64,000 bases of DNA from Bacteroidota bacterium (GTDB lineage: Bacteria; Bacteroidota; Bacteroidia; Chitinophagales; Chitinophagaceae): positions 186,001 to 250,000 of the forward strand of contig JAEWJK010000013.1 in assembly GCA_023386555.1 (NCBI GenBank), in the 5' to 3' direction. Made by a program: the position numbers and the translations under genes. Below, piece by piece: positions 54,630 through 63,791 of the stretch. The notes under the pieces were generated by a model. The model did no database searches. It saw only the letters and a program-made list of their open reading frames with translations, and had not been told where the DNA came from. Each line of letters begins with the position of its first letter. Position 1 is the first letter of the stretch.

Positions 54630-57296
54630 ATGAGAGCTATAAAATATTTTTTCCTTTTGTCCTTTCTTCTTGTAGTAAGCTATCAGATTAATGCTCAGTC
54701 AACTGATGACCTTGTTAAAAAAGCTGTTCAATTCAAGGATGAAGGAAAGTATGATGAGGCTTTAGCTTTATGCAACCGTGCTCTGGAAAAAGATAATAAA
54801 CATTCCTGGGCTTATAACGTAAGAGGAGTGGTGAATGAATTAAAGAAAGAATACGATTTGGCTATACAGGATTATACAGAAGCACTGAAAATAGATGCAA
54901 AATACAAACAAGTGTATGTTAACCGGGCTAATGTATACCGGATAAAAAAAGAGTATGATATAGCAAAGGCCGATTTAAATGATGTATTAAGTATTGACCA
55001 GAATTTTTCCGGAGCCAGGTTCGAACTTGGAAGGATTGCCTATGAAACAAAAAACTATGACCAGGCGATTATAGAATTTACCGAAGCAATGAAGCTAGGC
55101 TCAACCAAAAAGAGTTGTTACTGGTGGATCGCTGATTGTTATTATATTGGTAAGAAAGATTATGATGCAGCCATTTCTAATTATAGCCAGCTTATAAGGC
55201 TCGATCCCAAAGATATAGATGGATACCGATTAAGAGCTAACGTATACTATTATGGTAAAAAAGATTATGAAAAAGCTATAACAGATTATAATACGGTGCT
55301 AACCCTCGATCCAAAAAATCACATGTATCATGCCCGGAGAGCCTATGCTTTTGGCGGCCAGAAATTATACGACCAGGCCATTCAGGATATGTCCAAAGCA
55401 ATTGAATTAAATGCAAAAGATCCTGCTTCATATCTAACGACAAGAGGCAATTATTATATAATTAAAGGAGACACAACAAATGCAATCAGCGATTATAATG
55501 AAGCTGTAAGAATGAACGGAAAAGCATCAATGATGGCATCAAGAGGATGGTTTTTTCTCAGGATGAGGTGGTATGATAAAGCTTTACAGGATTTTGATAA
55601 AGCTATTGAAATGGATCCAAAAACGTGGAGTGCTTACATTGGTAAAGCTGATCTCTTCAAAAAGAAATTCCAGTATGACCTTGCTCTGGCTGAATACGAA
55701 AAGGTAATAAAGGGAGATCCAAATTATTCTACTGTTTATTACTATAAGGGAGAATTGCTTCGTTTACAGGGAATGTATGATGCTGCAATTACAGAGTTAG
55801 AAACATACCAGGCAAAGGCAAAGCTTGCGTCAATGACGCAGCACATTTCACTTTTAATCAGAACAGAACAGTGGGATAGAGCAAAGAGAGATGGCGAAAA
55901 ATATTTCGAATTAAATAAAACATCTTATTTGGATGATGATAAGAACAAGTTCTATAAACAATACCTGTCTGTAATTATAAACGATATACCTAATCAACAG
56001 TACGATATAGCCTTATCTAATTTAGATAAAGCCATAAAAGATTACGTAACTTATACAAGTGAAGAAGAAGAAAATTACAAGTACGATTACATAGATATTC
56101 TTGCATTGAAAGGTTGGGTACTCGAAAAATTATCTCGTTTTAATGAAGCAAAAGAGGTGTATGAACAATCATTAATGATCCATAAAATTCAACCCGATAT
56201 TCATAAAGCAATTGCTGATCTTCCTAAAAAGAATGAGACGCTGGCTGTTAACGATAAAACCATTCCAGAAATACAACTCATCAGTCCACAAACATCAAGA
56301 GGTTTACAGGTGGTAGGTGCAGCAAATCAAACACAGGTTATCGGTAAAGCAAAAGATGCTTCAGGTATAGCTTCAGTTACTATTAACGGCAAAACGATAA
56401 CTAAGATAGAAGAAGATGGTTTATTTACTACCACATTAAGTTTCAAACCCGGTGCTAACAATATACTTATCACTGCTACAGATAAAAAAGGTAACAAAGC
56501 CACAAAAACTTTCCTCGTAACCGGTAATGCAGTAGCAAAAAAACAAACAGAAGATGATATCATCGTTCCTGTTGCAACAAATGGAAGTACACCACAATAT
56601 CATGCTATCATTATTGCTGCTAAGGATTATACTGATTCAAGAATACAAGACCTGGAAAATCCGGTAAAAGATGCTGCTGAGTTCAAAACGATTCTCGAAA
56701 CACACTACACGTTCAACTCCGGTAACATCGAAACGCTGTACAACAAAAGCCGTGAAGAGATCATGCAATCCATCATTCAAAAAAGTAACACATTAGGTGA
56801 GAATGATAACCTGGTAATATTTTATGCAGGTCACGGTATAGCAGAGAAAGACAGGTTTGGAGATGTAGATGGATACTGGATTCCATCATCTGCCATCAAA
56901 GGAAATACGGCAACATATATTTCTACAGACGATATAAGAAAGTCTTTAAAGAGAAGTATGTCAAAACACATATTGGTTATTGCAGATGCATGTTTCAGTG
57001 GTGCATTTACACGAGAACTTTCTTCCGATGCAGAAGTAGGAATCCAAAAGCAATACAATGTTCCAAGCCGTAAAATTATGGCTAGTGGTAATCTTGAACC
57101 GGTGCCGGATAATAGTAGATTTATTTACTACCTGAAGAAAAGCCTGAAGGAGAATAAGCAAAAATACCTCACAGCAAAGAAGCTGTTCGATGGTTTCTAT
57201 GAAGCCATATTAAATAATTCAGATACCTCACCCCAATATGCTGCGATAAAAAATGTTGGGGATGAAGGTGGTGAGTTTGTGTTTATAAAAAAGTAA
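54630..57296 (+). CDS. Exported TPR / Ig-like / caspase-like (C14) protein 1
   Basis: An 888-residue protein: signal peptide (MRAIKYFFLLSFLLVVSYQINAQ), at least ten TPR units up to about residue 500, an Ig-like domain (about 543-640) and a caspase-like domain (654-888). The His-Cys dyad is His735 (FYAGHG) and Cys788 (DACFSG), 53 residues apart. It ends in GGEFVFIKK. It is the most divergent of the four: it has more TPRs and a different caspase sequence (CHF fold, metacaspase-like DxCFSG). It starts 115 bases after the C1A protease gene and 20 bases before the next caspase gene. Substrate unknown. Confidence 0.9.
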   Translation: MRAIKYFFLLSFLLVVSYQINAQSTDDLVKKAVQFKDEGKYDEALALCNRALEKDNKHSWAYNVRGVVNELKKEYDLAIQDYTEALKIDAKYKQVYVNRANVYRIKKEYDIAKADLNDVLSIDQNFSGARFELGRIAYETKNYDQAIIEFTEAMKLGSTKKSCYWWIADCYYIGKKDYDAAISNYSQLIRLDPKDIDGYRLRANVYYYGKKDYEKAITDYNTVLTLDPKNHMYHARRAYAFGGQKLYDQAIQDMSKAIELNAKDPASYLTTRGNYYIIKGDTTNAISDYNEAVRMNGKASMMASRGWFFLRMRWYDKALQDFDKAIEMDPKTWSAYIGKADLFKKKFQYDLALAEYEKVIKGDPNYSTVYYYKGELLRLQGMYDAAITELETYQAKAKLASMTQHISLLIRTEQWDRAKRDGEKYFELNKTSYLDDDKNKFYKQYLSVIINDIPNQQYDIALSNLDKAIKDYVTYTSEEEENYKYDYIDILALKGWVLEKLSRFNEAKEVYEQSLMIHKIQPDIHKAIADLPKKNETLAVNDKTIPEIQLISPQTSRGLQVVGAANQTQVIGKAKDASGIASVTINGKTITKIEEDGLFTTTLSFKPGANNILITATDKKGNKATKTFLVTGNAVAKKQTEDDIIVPVATNGSTPQYHAIIIAAKDYTDSRIQDLENPVKDAAEFKTILETHYTFNSGNIETLYNKSREEIMQSIIQKSNTLGENDNLVIFYAGHGIAEKDRFGDVDGYWIPSSAIKGNTATYISTDDIRKSLKRSMSKHILVIADACFSGAFTRELSSDAEVGIQKQYNVPSRKIMASGNLEPVPDNSRFIYYLKKSLKENKQKYLTAKKLFDGFYEAILNNSDTSPQYAAIKNVGDEGGEFVFIKK

Positions 57297-57316
57297 TTGA
57301 TCATAAATTAACTGGT

Positions 57317-59542
57317 ATGAATAAAGGTGTAATCAAACTGATTTTCGCATTTACATTTTTCTTTTTTGCTGTAGCTTCTTTCGGACAAAAGAAGAAAATG
57401 CAAAAAGAACTCGACAAACAAATGGAAGCAATGTTCGGAAAACCAGTTGAGCCAACAAAGGAATATAAAGAAGCTGAGCAATTAGTTCAACAGGCAATTG
57501 ATCTTTTAAAGAACGGAGAAGTAAATGCTGCTGATGCATTAATCAAGAAATCATTACAGTTGTATCCGGTTAAAAATGTTTTCGAGTATGCGAAAGTCTT
57601 ATTTCAAATGCCGGATATTAACAAGGCAAATACAATCATGAATGAAGCTTACGATGCGGTAAACACGTTTCCTGCTAACGATTTGTTGATGAGAGAGCCT
57701 TTTCCATCTACCTATGTAGACGGTAAAATGATAATCGGCATTAAATCTTACGAAAAAAATCGGGCTTTATTCAACTTCGGTTATGAGTCGTACAAATTAA
57801 ATAAGGAATTTGGTAATTCAAAAGTCACTGCTGCGTCAATTGACAAAATGATTCATTTAGATATTAAGAAGAATACGTCAGCAGCTTACGATTTCGAATA
57901 CAATCAGCAAATCAATTCCCGTTGGGAAGTGGAAATATTGCGTGGTGATTATGATAAAGCAATTAAGCTGGTCGAGGAAATGCCCTTGAGTCAGTCATTT
58001 ACTGAAGAAGGGAGAGCCAATTTTTTAGCATACACATATAATGAGAAAGGGGATTATGAAAAGGCGATTGAACTTGCAAAGAAATTGAAAGGTACTTACG
58101 AAAATGTGGGGCGTAAAACCTTATTCATGGCTTATGCCTTATCCCACAGGAATGAAGAAGCTATCCAAACATATAGAAAATATGTTGGTGAACAATATGC
58201 AATGATCTCAAACGATCTTTTTTATTACCTGGCCGTAATAGATATTGATAAAAAGGATTTCAAATCTGCCCTCAATAATCTGGATAGTGCTTTACATCAT
58301 AAGATGGGAGGCTTTGCCTCAGATATGAGTATGGAGGCTTTATTTCTCGACAAATGGAAAGTGTACAAAGCTTATGGAGATGCCTATGCTGGTTTGAATC
58401 AATTCGAAAAAGCCAAAGACAATTACAACATTGCTTTGCTTTTTAATCCAGATTACGAACCTGCAATCGCAGCTCTAACCAAACTTGAATCATCAATTGC
58501 AACAACAACATCTTCAGATAAAACACCACCAAAGATTGCTGTTACAGAACCTTCAGTAAAAAGAGGCTTACAGGTAACTACTGCTGGCAGCGATATAATG
58601 GTTAGAGGTGTTGCCGAAGATCCATCCGGATTAAAATCTGTGAGCATCAATGGTCAGAATGTTTATGCCCAGGCTTCTGGTAACTTCTGGGGTAATATCG
58701 TTTTGAAAGATGGATTGAATAAGATCACTATCAAAGCTACAGATGGTGCAGGCAACATTGCGGAAGAAACATTTGAGATCACGAAGAATACAACCACAAC
58801 TTCAGAACCGGAGATCGTTGCTGTTACTGCAAAAGAAGGAAAGAATTATTGTTTATTGATTGCTGCACAGAATTATGCTGATGCAACAATCCCATCTTTA
58901 GAAAACCCGATCCAGGATGCTGTACGGTTAAAACTGGTGTTGAAGAAGAATTACAATTTTACCGATGAGAATATTTTCACGCTGTTCAATCCTGATGCCA
59001 ACAGTATCAAAAGACAATTACTGGAGTTGACAAATGTCATTCAGCCGGAAGACAACCTTTTAATCTTTTATGCTGGTCATGGTATATGGGTAGAGAAAGA
59101 GAAGAAAGGCTATTGGTTAATGACAGATGCAAAAAGGAATGATCCAAACACCTGGGTCTCCAATAAAGATGTGTTGAACCTTATCGCAAAACTTCCTTCC
59201 CGTCATACATTATTGATCACTGATGCATGTTTCTCAGGTGGTGTTTTCAAAACAAGATCGATCACCAAAGATGCACCTTCAGCCATTCAAATGATGGATG
59301 CTAAAGTCAGTCGTGTTGCAATCACCAGTGGTAACGATACTGAGGTTCCAGACCAATCTGTTTTCATGAAATACCTGGTGAAAGCATTAAGCGAAAACAA
59401 AGATCAGTACATGCCTGCACAAAAAATGTTCATCACACATATCATGGAAGCCGTTATGACAGAAGGGAAAACTGAACCACGATACGGCACTTTGGAACTG
59501 GCAGGACACGTTGGTGGTGATTTTATATTTACGAAGAAATAA
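57317..59542 (+). CDS. Exported TPR / Ig-like / caspase-like (C14) protein 2
   Basis: A 741-residue protein with signal peptide (MNKGVIKLIFAFTFFFFAVASFGQ), a degenerate TPR half to about residue 390, an Ig-like domain (about 401-490) and a caspase-like domain (about 505-741). His588 (YAGHGIW) and Cys638 (DACFSGG) are 50 residues apart. The C-terminal half is nearly identical in protein sequence to proteins 3 and 4, while the N-terminal half differs strongly. Its stop is 2 bases before the next start, so translation is tightly linked. Confidence 0.92.
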   Translation: MNKGVIKLIFAFTFFFFAVASFGQKKKMQKELDKQMEAMFGKPVEPTKEYKEAEQLVQQAIDLLKNGEVNAADALIKKSLQLYPVKNVFEYAKVLFQMPDINKANTIMNEAYDAVNTFPANDLLMREPFPSTYVDGKMIIGIKSYEKNRALFNFGYESYKLNKEFGNSKVTAASIDKMIHLDIKKNTSAAYDFEYNQQINSRWEVEILRGDYDKAIKLVEEMPLSQSFTEEGRANFLAYTYNEKGDYEKAIELAKKLKGTYENVGRKTLFMAYALSHRNEEAIQTYRKYVGEQYAMISNDLFYYLAVIDIDKKDFKSALNNLDSALHHKMGGFASDMSMEALFLDKWKVYKAYGDAYAGLNQFEKAKDNYNIALLFNPDYEPAIAALTKLESSIATTTSSDKTPPKIAVTEPSVKRGLQVTTAGSDIMVRGVAEDPSGLKSVSINGQNVYAQASGNFWGNIVLKDGLNKITIKATDGAGNIAEETFEITKNTTTTSEPEIVAVTAKEGKNYCLLIAAQNYADATIPSLENPIQDAVRLKLVLKKNYNFTDENIFTLFNPDANSIKRQLLELTNVIQPEDNLLIFYAGHGIWVEKEKKGYWLMTDAKRNDPNTWVSNKDVLNLIAKLPSRHTLLITDACFSGGVFKTRSITKDAPSAIQMMDAKVSRVAITSGNDTEVPDQSVFMKYLVKALSENKDQYMPAQKMFITHIMEAVMTEGKTEPRYGTLELAGHVGGDFIFTKK

Positions 59543-59544
59543 TT

Positions 59545-61674
59545 ATGACTAAACTACTTGCAATATTCTTAGGTTTTATTTTATTGGTGTCGACAGCACG
59601 ATCGCAATCCCAGTCAGATTTTCAATTGGCAGAAGCAAAAGCTAAAGAAGCAATTGCTTTATTTAACCGTGCCGAAGTGAATTTAGCTGATTCTATGATT
59701 CGGTCATCTATTCGTTTGTATCCCACCCGGGTTGTATGTGACTATGCCACACTGCTTGCAAAAAGTCCGGATATAGCCGGCAGCAACATTATAATGAATG
59801 CTCTTTTCGACAGGGTGAAAACATTTGAGAAGAGTAAGATGCATTTCAGGGAAATCGGGTTTATGAATATCGAAACTTTAGTAGAAGTCCCCTTGGATTT
59901 AGCCAAATTCAAATTTGCCCGGGAAATATTGAATGTGAACAAGGCTTTTGCAAATCATTCTGTAGTTGAGAAAAGCATGTTGCATGTACTTGAACAGCCT
60001 GTACCTGAAGGCAAAAAGTCTATCGACAGAATAATGTACTTCACTGTTAAGCTTGAATTAGCTATGCATCAGGGGAGATATGATGATGCACTTGCTGTGA
60101 ACGATGAAATGAAAAGTGAAAAACTAGCAAATAGTGCAACTCATACGATAGTAAAAGCATCTATTTTAACTGAGAAAGGAGACTATCAGGAGTCAATATC
60201 ATTATTAAGCAAGGAGAAGAATGCCGACTTCATTCTATTTATGAACTATGCTTTATTAGGTGAGAATGATAAAGCCTTAGCCAGGTACGAAGTTTACAAA
60301 AAGCAAGTTTCTGGCTTTGGAGGTTTCTTTGGTGGTTCAGCCCCACAAACTAGTCCAAGGGAGGAATACTATCTTGCCTTGATCGATGTGAACAGAAAAT
60401 TTTACGCAGCAGCCTTGGAAAAACTCACTCATAGTATTCAACAAAGAACCAGTGCAGGAATGGATGTTTACAGACAGGAACCTTTGTGGAAGGTCTATAA
60501 ATTGATGGGTGATGCATATACCGGTTTAAATCAGTTTGATAAAGCAAGAGACAATTATAATATTGCCTTACTTGCAAATCCAGATTATGAACCTGCTGTA
60601 GCAGCGATCACTAAACTGGAATCTGCTATTGCAACAACTACTTCAACTGATAAAACTCCCCCAACCATTGCTATTACTGAGCCTTCAGTAAAAAGAGGAT
60701 TGCAGGTTACTATTGCTCTTAAAGATATAATGGTAAGAGGCATTGCAGAAGATCCATCAGGATTAAAATCTGTCAGCATTAATGGTCAGAATGTTTATGC
60801 CCAATCATCTGGTAATTTCTGGGGTAATATAAATTTGAAAGACGGACTGAACAAGATCACCATCAAAGCAACAGATGGTGCTGGTAATATAGCTGAAGAA
60901 ACATTTGAGATCACAAAGAATACAACTAATACTTCAGAGCCTGAAATTGTAGCTGTAACTGCTAAAGAAGGAAAGAATTATTGTTTATTGATTGCAGCTC
61001 AGAATTATGCTGATGCATCTATTCCATCTTTAGAAAACCCAATCCAGGATGCTGTACGATTGAAGTTAGTGCTGAAGAAGAACTACAACTTCACTGATGA
61101 AAATATCATTACGCTTTTCAATCCAAATGCAAACGATATCAAACGTCAGCTGTTGGAATTAACCAATGTTATTCAACCAGAAGACAATCTACTTATCTTC
61201 TATGCCGGACATGGTATTTGGGTAGAAAAGGAAAAGAAAGGTTACTGGCTAATGACTGATGCAAAAAGAAATGATCCAAACACCTGGGTCTCTAACAAAG
61301 ATGTATTGAATCTGATAGCAAAGCTTCCATCACGCCATACACTACTCATCACGGATGCATGTTTCTCAGGTGGTGTATTTAAGACAAGATCAATTGCTAA
61401 AGATGCTCCTTCAGCTATTCAAATGATGGATGCTAAAGTTAGTCGTGTGGCTATCACTTCTGGTAACGATACTGAGGTTCCTGACCAATCTGTGTTCATG
61501 AAGTATTTGGTAAAAGCATTAAGCGAAAACAAAGATCAATACATGCCAGCACAGAAAATGTTCATCACGCATATCATGGAAGCTGTAATGACGGAAGGTA
61601 AAACAGAACCACGTTATGGAACTTTAGAACTGGCAGGGCATGTTGGTGGTGATTTTATATTTACGAAGAAGTAA
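59545..61674 (+). CDS. Exported TPR / Ig-like / caspase-like (C14) protein 3
   Basis: A 709-residue paralogue with signal peptide (MTKLLAIFLGFILLVSTARSQ), TPR half to about residue 360, Ig-like domain from about 369 and caspase-like domain from about 474. The dyad is His556 and Cys606. The TPR half contains a glycine-rich insert (FGGFFGGSAP). The DNA around the catalytic Cys is nearly identical to that of gene 4 but not to that of gene 2, pointing to gene conversion or recent copying. The next gene starts 6 bases after its stop. Confidence 0.92.
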   Translation: MTKLLAIFLGFILLVSTARSQSQSDFQLAEAKAKEAIALFNRAEVNLADSMIRSSIRLYPTRVVCDYATLLAKSPDIAGSNIIMNALFDRVKTFEKSKMHFREIGFMNIETLVEVPLDLAKFKFAREILNVNKAFANHSVVEKSMLHVLEQPVPEGKKSIDRIMYFTVKLELAMHQGRYDDALAVNDEMKSEKLANSATHTIVKASILTEKGDYQESISLLSKEKNADFILFMNYALLGENDKALARYEVYKKQVSGFGGFFGGSAPQTSPREEYYLALIDVNRKFYAAALEKLTHSIQQRTSAGMDVYRQEPLWKVYKLMGDAYTGLNQFDKARDNYNIALLANPDYEPAVAAITKLESAIATTTSTDKTPPTIAITEPSVKRGLQVTIALKDIMVRGIAEDPSGLKSVSINGQNVYAQSSGNFWGNINLKDGLNKITIKATDGAGNIAEETFEITKNTTNTSEPEIVAVTAKEGKNYCLLIAAQNYADASIPSLENPIQDAVRLKLVLKKNYNFTDENIITLFNPNANDIKRQLLELTNVIQPEDNLLIFYAGHGIWVEKEKKGYWLMTDAKRNDPNTWVSNKDVLNLIAKLPSRHTLLITDACFSGGVFKTRSIAKDAPSAIQMMDAKVSRVAITSGNDTEVPDQSVFMKYLVKALSENKDQYMPAQKMFITHIMEAVMTEGKTEPRYGTLELAGHVGGDFIFTKK

Positions 61675-61680
61675 TTTATC

Positions 61681-63780
61681 ATGTTCAGATATTTAGTATT
61701 TGCAGCTACTTTGTTTTATGGAAATGTTTCATACAGCCAGCCTAATAAAGAGTTGTATGAAGAAGCATCAGATGTGGTGCAATTGGCTATTCACAAACTA
61801 AATGAAGGTTTTGTAATTGATGCAAACAGAATTGTAGACAGTGCATTGAATATTTATCCTACAAGGGATGTCATTGATTATGCAAAAGAGTTATTCATTT
61901 TATCAAATCAGGTTCAGGCCAATGAATTTCTCCAGAAATTGTATGATAGATCTGTAAGGTTGAAAGATGATGACATTATTATTTATGATCCACCCCAGGT
62001 GATAAGTGTTCAGGGGAGGAAAAGGAAGGTTAATAAATGGAAGAAAAACACTGGTATTCTTCATCTTTTAAATGAAGCCTATTACGTAAGCAAAGAATTC
62101 GATACAAAATCGAATACGCTGACTTTGATGAAAAATATTTCAGCGCTCAACATTCATCGCTTAGACAGAGTGGCCAGGTCAATTCAGCAAGAGGTAAAGA
62201 TCAAATTAGCAGTGGAAGAACGTAGATTTGATGAGGCTTTTCGACTTGCAGACGACAACGATTTTAATTATCTCAAGGCTCAATGGGAAGTGTATATTTT
62301 ATTCAAAAAACAAGACTACCTCGAAGCTTTGAAAGCGGTGGATAAATATGGCAAAGTCCGTCTACCTAACTATCTGTCCTGGAAATTTGCTTTGAATGTA
62401 TTATTAGGGAATAGTGATGAGGCATTAGAAGCTTACAAAAAAAATAAGGGTACAGATAATAATGAAACATTCTATTACCTCGCTTTGATTGAGATTAATA
62501 AGAAGAATTATGAGGCGGCATTAACATTCCTTGATAAATGCGTTAACTATAGGCTATCGGGTAAGTATAAAGATTTTGGGCAGTATTATTTAATGGACCG
62601 ATGGTTAATCCATAAGGCATTAGGCGATGCTTATGCTGGTTTACAACGATTCGACAGAGCAAAAGACAATTATAATATTGCTTTACTCGCTAATCCAGAT
62701 TATGAGCCTGCGATCGCTGCACTCACTAAACTTGAATCATCTATTGCAACTACAACATCAACAGATAAAATACCTCCGAAGATCGCTGTAACAGAACCTG
62801 CAGTAAAAAGAGGTTTACAGGTTACAACTTCAGGTAACGATGTAATGGTAAAAGGTATTGCAGAAGATCCTTCAGGATTGAAATCGGTAATAATAAATGA
62901 TCAGAATGTGTATGCCCAATCATCAGGAAACTTCTGGGGCAATATTGTTTTGAAAGATGGATTAAACAAGATCACCATTAAGGCTATAGATGGTGCAGGT
63001 AATATTGGGGAAGAAACTTTCGAGATCACCAAGAATTCAACTGAAACAGAGATCGTTGCTGTTACTGCTAAAGAAGGGAAGAACTATTGTTTATTAATTG
63101 CAGCTCAGAATTATGCTGATGCATCCATTCCATCATTGGAAAATCCCATCCAGGATGCAGTGCGTTTAAAACTGGTATTAAAGAAAAATTACAGGTTTTC
63201 AGATGAAGAAATCTTTACGCTATTCAATCCGTCAGCAAACGATATTAAACGTCAGTTATTAGAATTAACCAATATTATTCAACCCGAAGATAACTTACTC
63301 ATCTTCTATGCTGGTCATGGAATATGGGTAGAGAAGGAAAAGAAAGGTTACTGGTTAATGACCGATGCAAAAAGAAGTGATCCCAATAGCTGGGTATCGA
63401 ATAAGGATGTACTCAATCTCATTGCAAAGCTTCCATCACGCCATACACTACTCATCACTGATGCATGTTTCTCAGGTGGCGTATTTAAGACAAGATCAAT
63501 TGCTAAAGATGCTCCTTCAGCTATACAAATGATGGATGCTAAAGTTAGTCGTGTGGCGATCACCAGTGGTAATGATACTGAAGTTCCGGATCAGTCTGTG
63601 TTCATGAAGTATTTAGTGAAAGCCTTAAGTGAGAACAAAGATCAGTACATGCCAGCACAGAAAATGTTCATCACCCATATCATGGAAGCTGTAATGACGG
63701 AAGGGAAAACCGAACCACGTTATGGAACGTTGGAATTGGCAGGGCATGTAGGTGGTGATTTTATATTCGTAAAAAAGTAG
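61681..63780 (+). CDS. Exported TPR / Ig-like / caspase-like (C14) protein 4
   Basis: A 699-residue paralogue with signal peptide (MFRYLVFAATLFYGNVSYSQ), TPR half with a basic patch (QGRKRKVNKWKKNTG, about residues 113-127), Ig-like domain from about 361 and caspase-like domain from about 463. The dyad is His546 and Cys596. The last TPR unit (KDNYNIALLANPDYEPA) is shared with proteins 2 and 3, and similarity rises sharply from there on. It ends in GGDFIFVKK. The cluster continues 11 bases further. Confidence 0.92.
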   Translation: MFRYLVFAATLFYGNVSYSQPNKELYEEASDVVQLAIHKLNEGFVIDANRIVDSALNIYPTRDVIDYAKELFILSNQVQANEFLQKLYDRSVRLKDDDIIIYDPPQVISVQGRKRKVNKWKKNTGILHLLNEAYYVSKEFDTKSNTLTLMKNISALNIHRLDRVARSIQQEVKIKLAVEERRFDEAFRLADDNDFNYLKAQWEVYILFKKQDYLEALKAVDKYGKVRLPNYLSWKFALNVLLGNSDEALEAYKKNKGTDNNETFYYLALIEINKKNYEAALTFLDKCVNYRLSGKYKDFGQYYLMDRWLIHKALGDAYAGLQRFDRAKDNYNIALLANPDYEPAIAALTKLESSIATTTSTDKIPPKIAVTEPAVKRGLQVTTSGNDVMVKGIAEDPSGLKSVIINDQNVYAQSSGNFWGNIVLKDGLNKITIKAIDGAGNIGEETFEITKNSTETEIVAVTAKEGKNYCLLIAAQNYADASIPSLENPIQDAVRLKLVLKKNYRFSDEEIFTLFNPSANDIKRQLLELTNIIQPEDNLLIFYAGHGIWVEKEKKGYWLMTDAKRSDPNSWVSNKDVLNLIAKLPSRHTLLITDACFSGGVFKTRSIAKDAPSAIQMMDAKVSRVAITSGNDTEVPDQSVFMKYLVKALSENKDQYMPAQKMFITHIMEAVMTEGKTEPRYGTLELAGHVGGDFIFVKK

Positions 63781-63791
63781 ACTAATTATAT

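Noticed and set aside
57317..63780. The three similar caspase genes as an assembly artefact
   Set aside because: The TPR halves differ strongly and the shared halves carry many scattered synonymous differences, so they are real separate genes.
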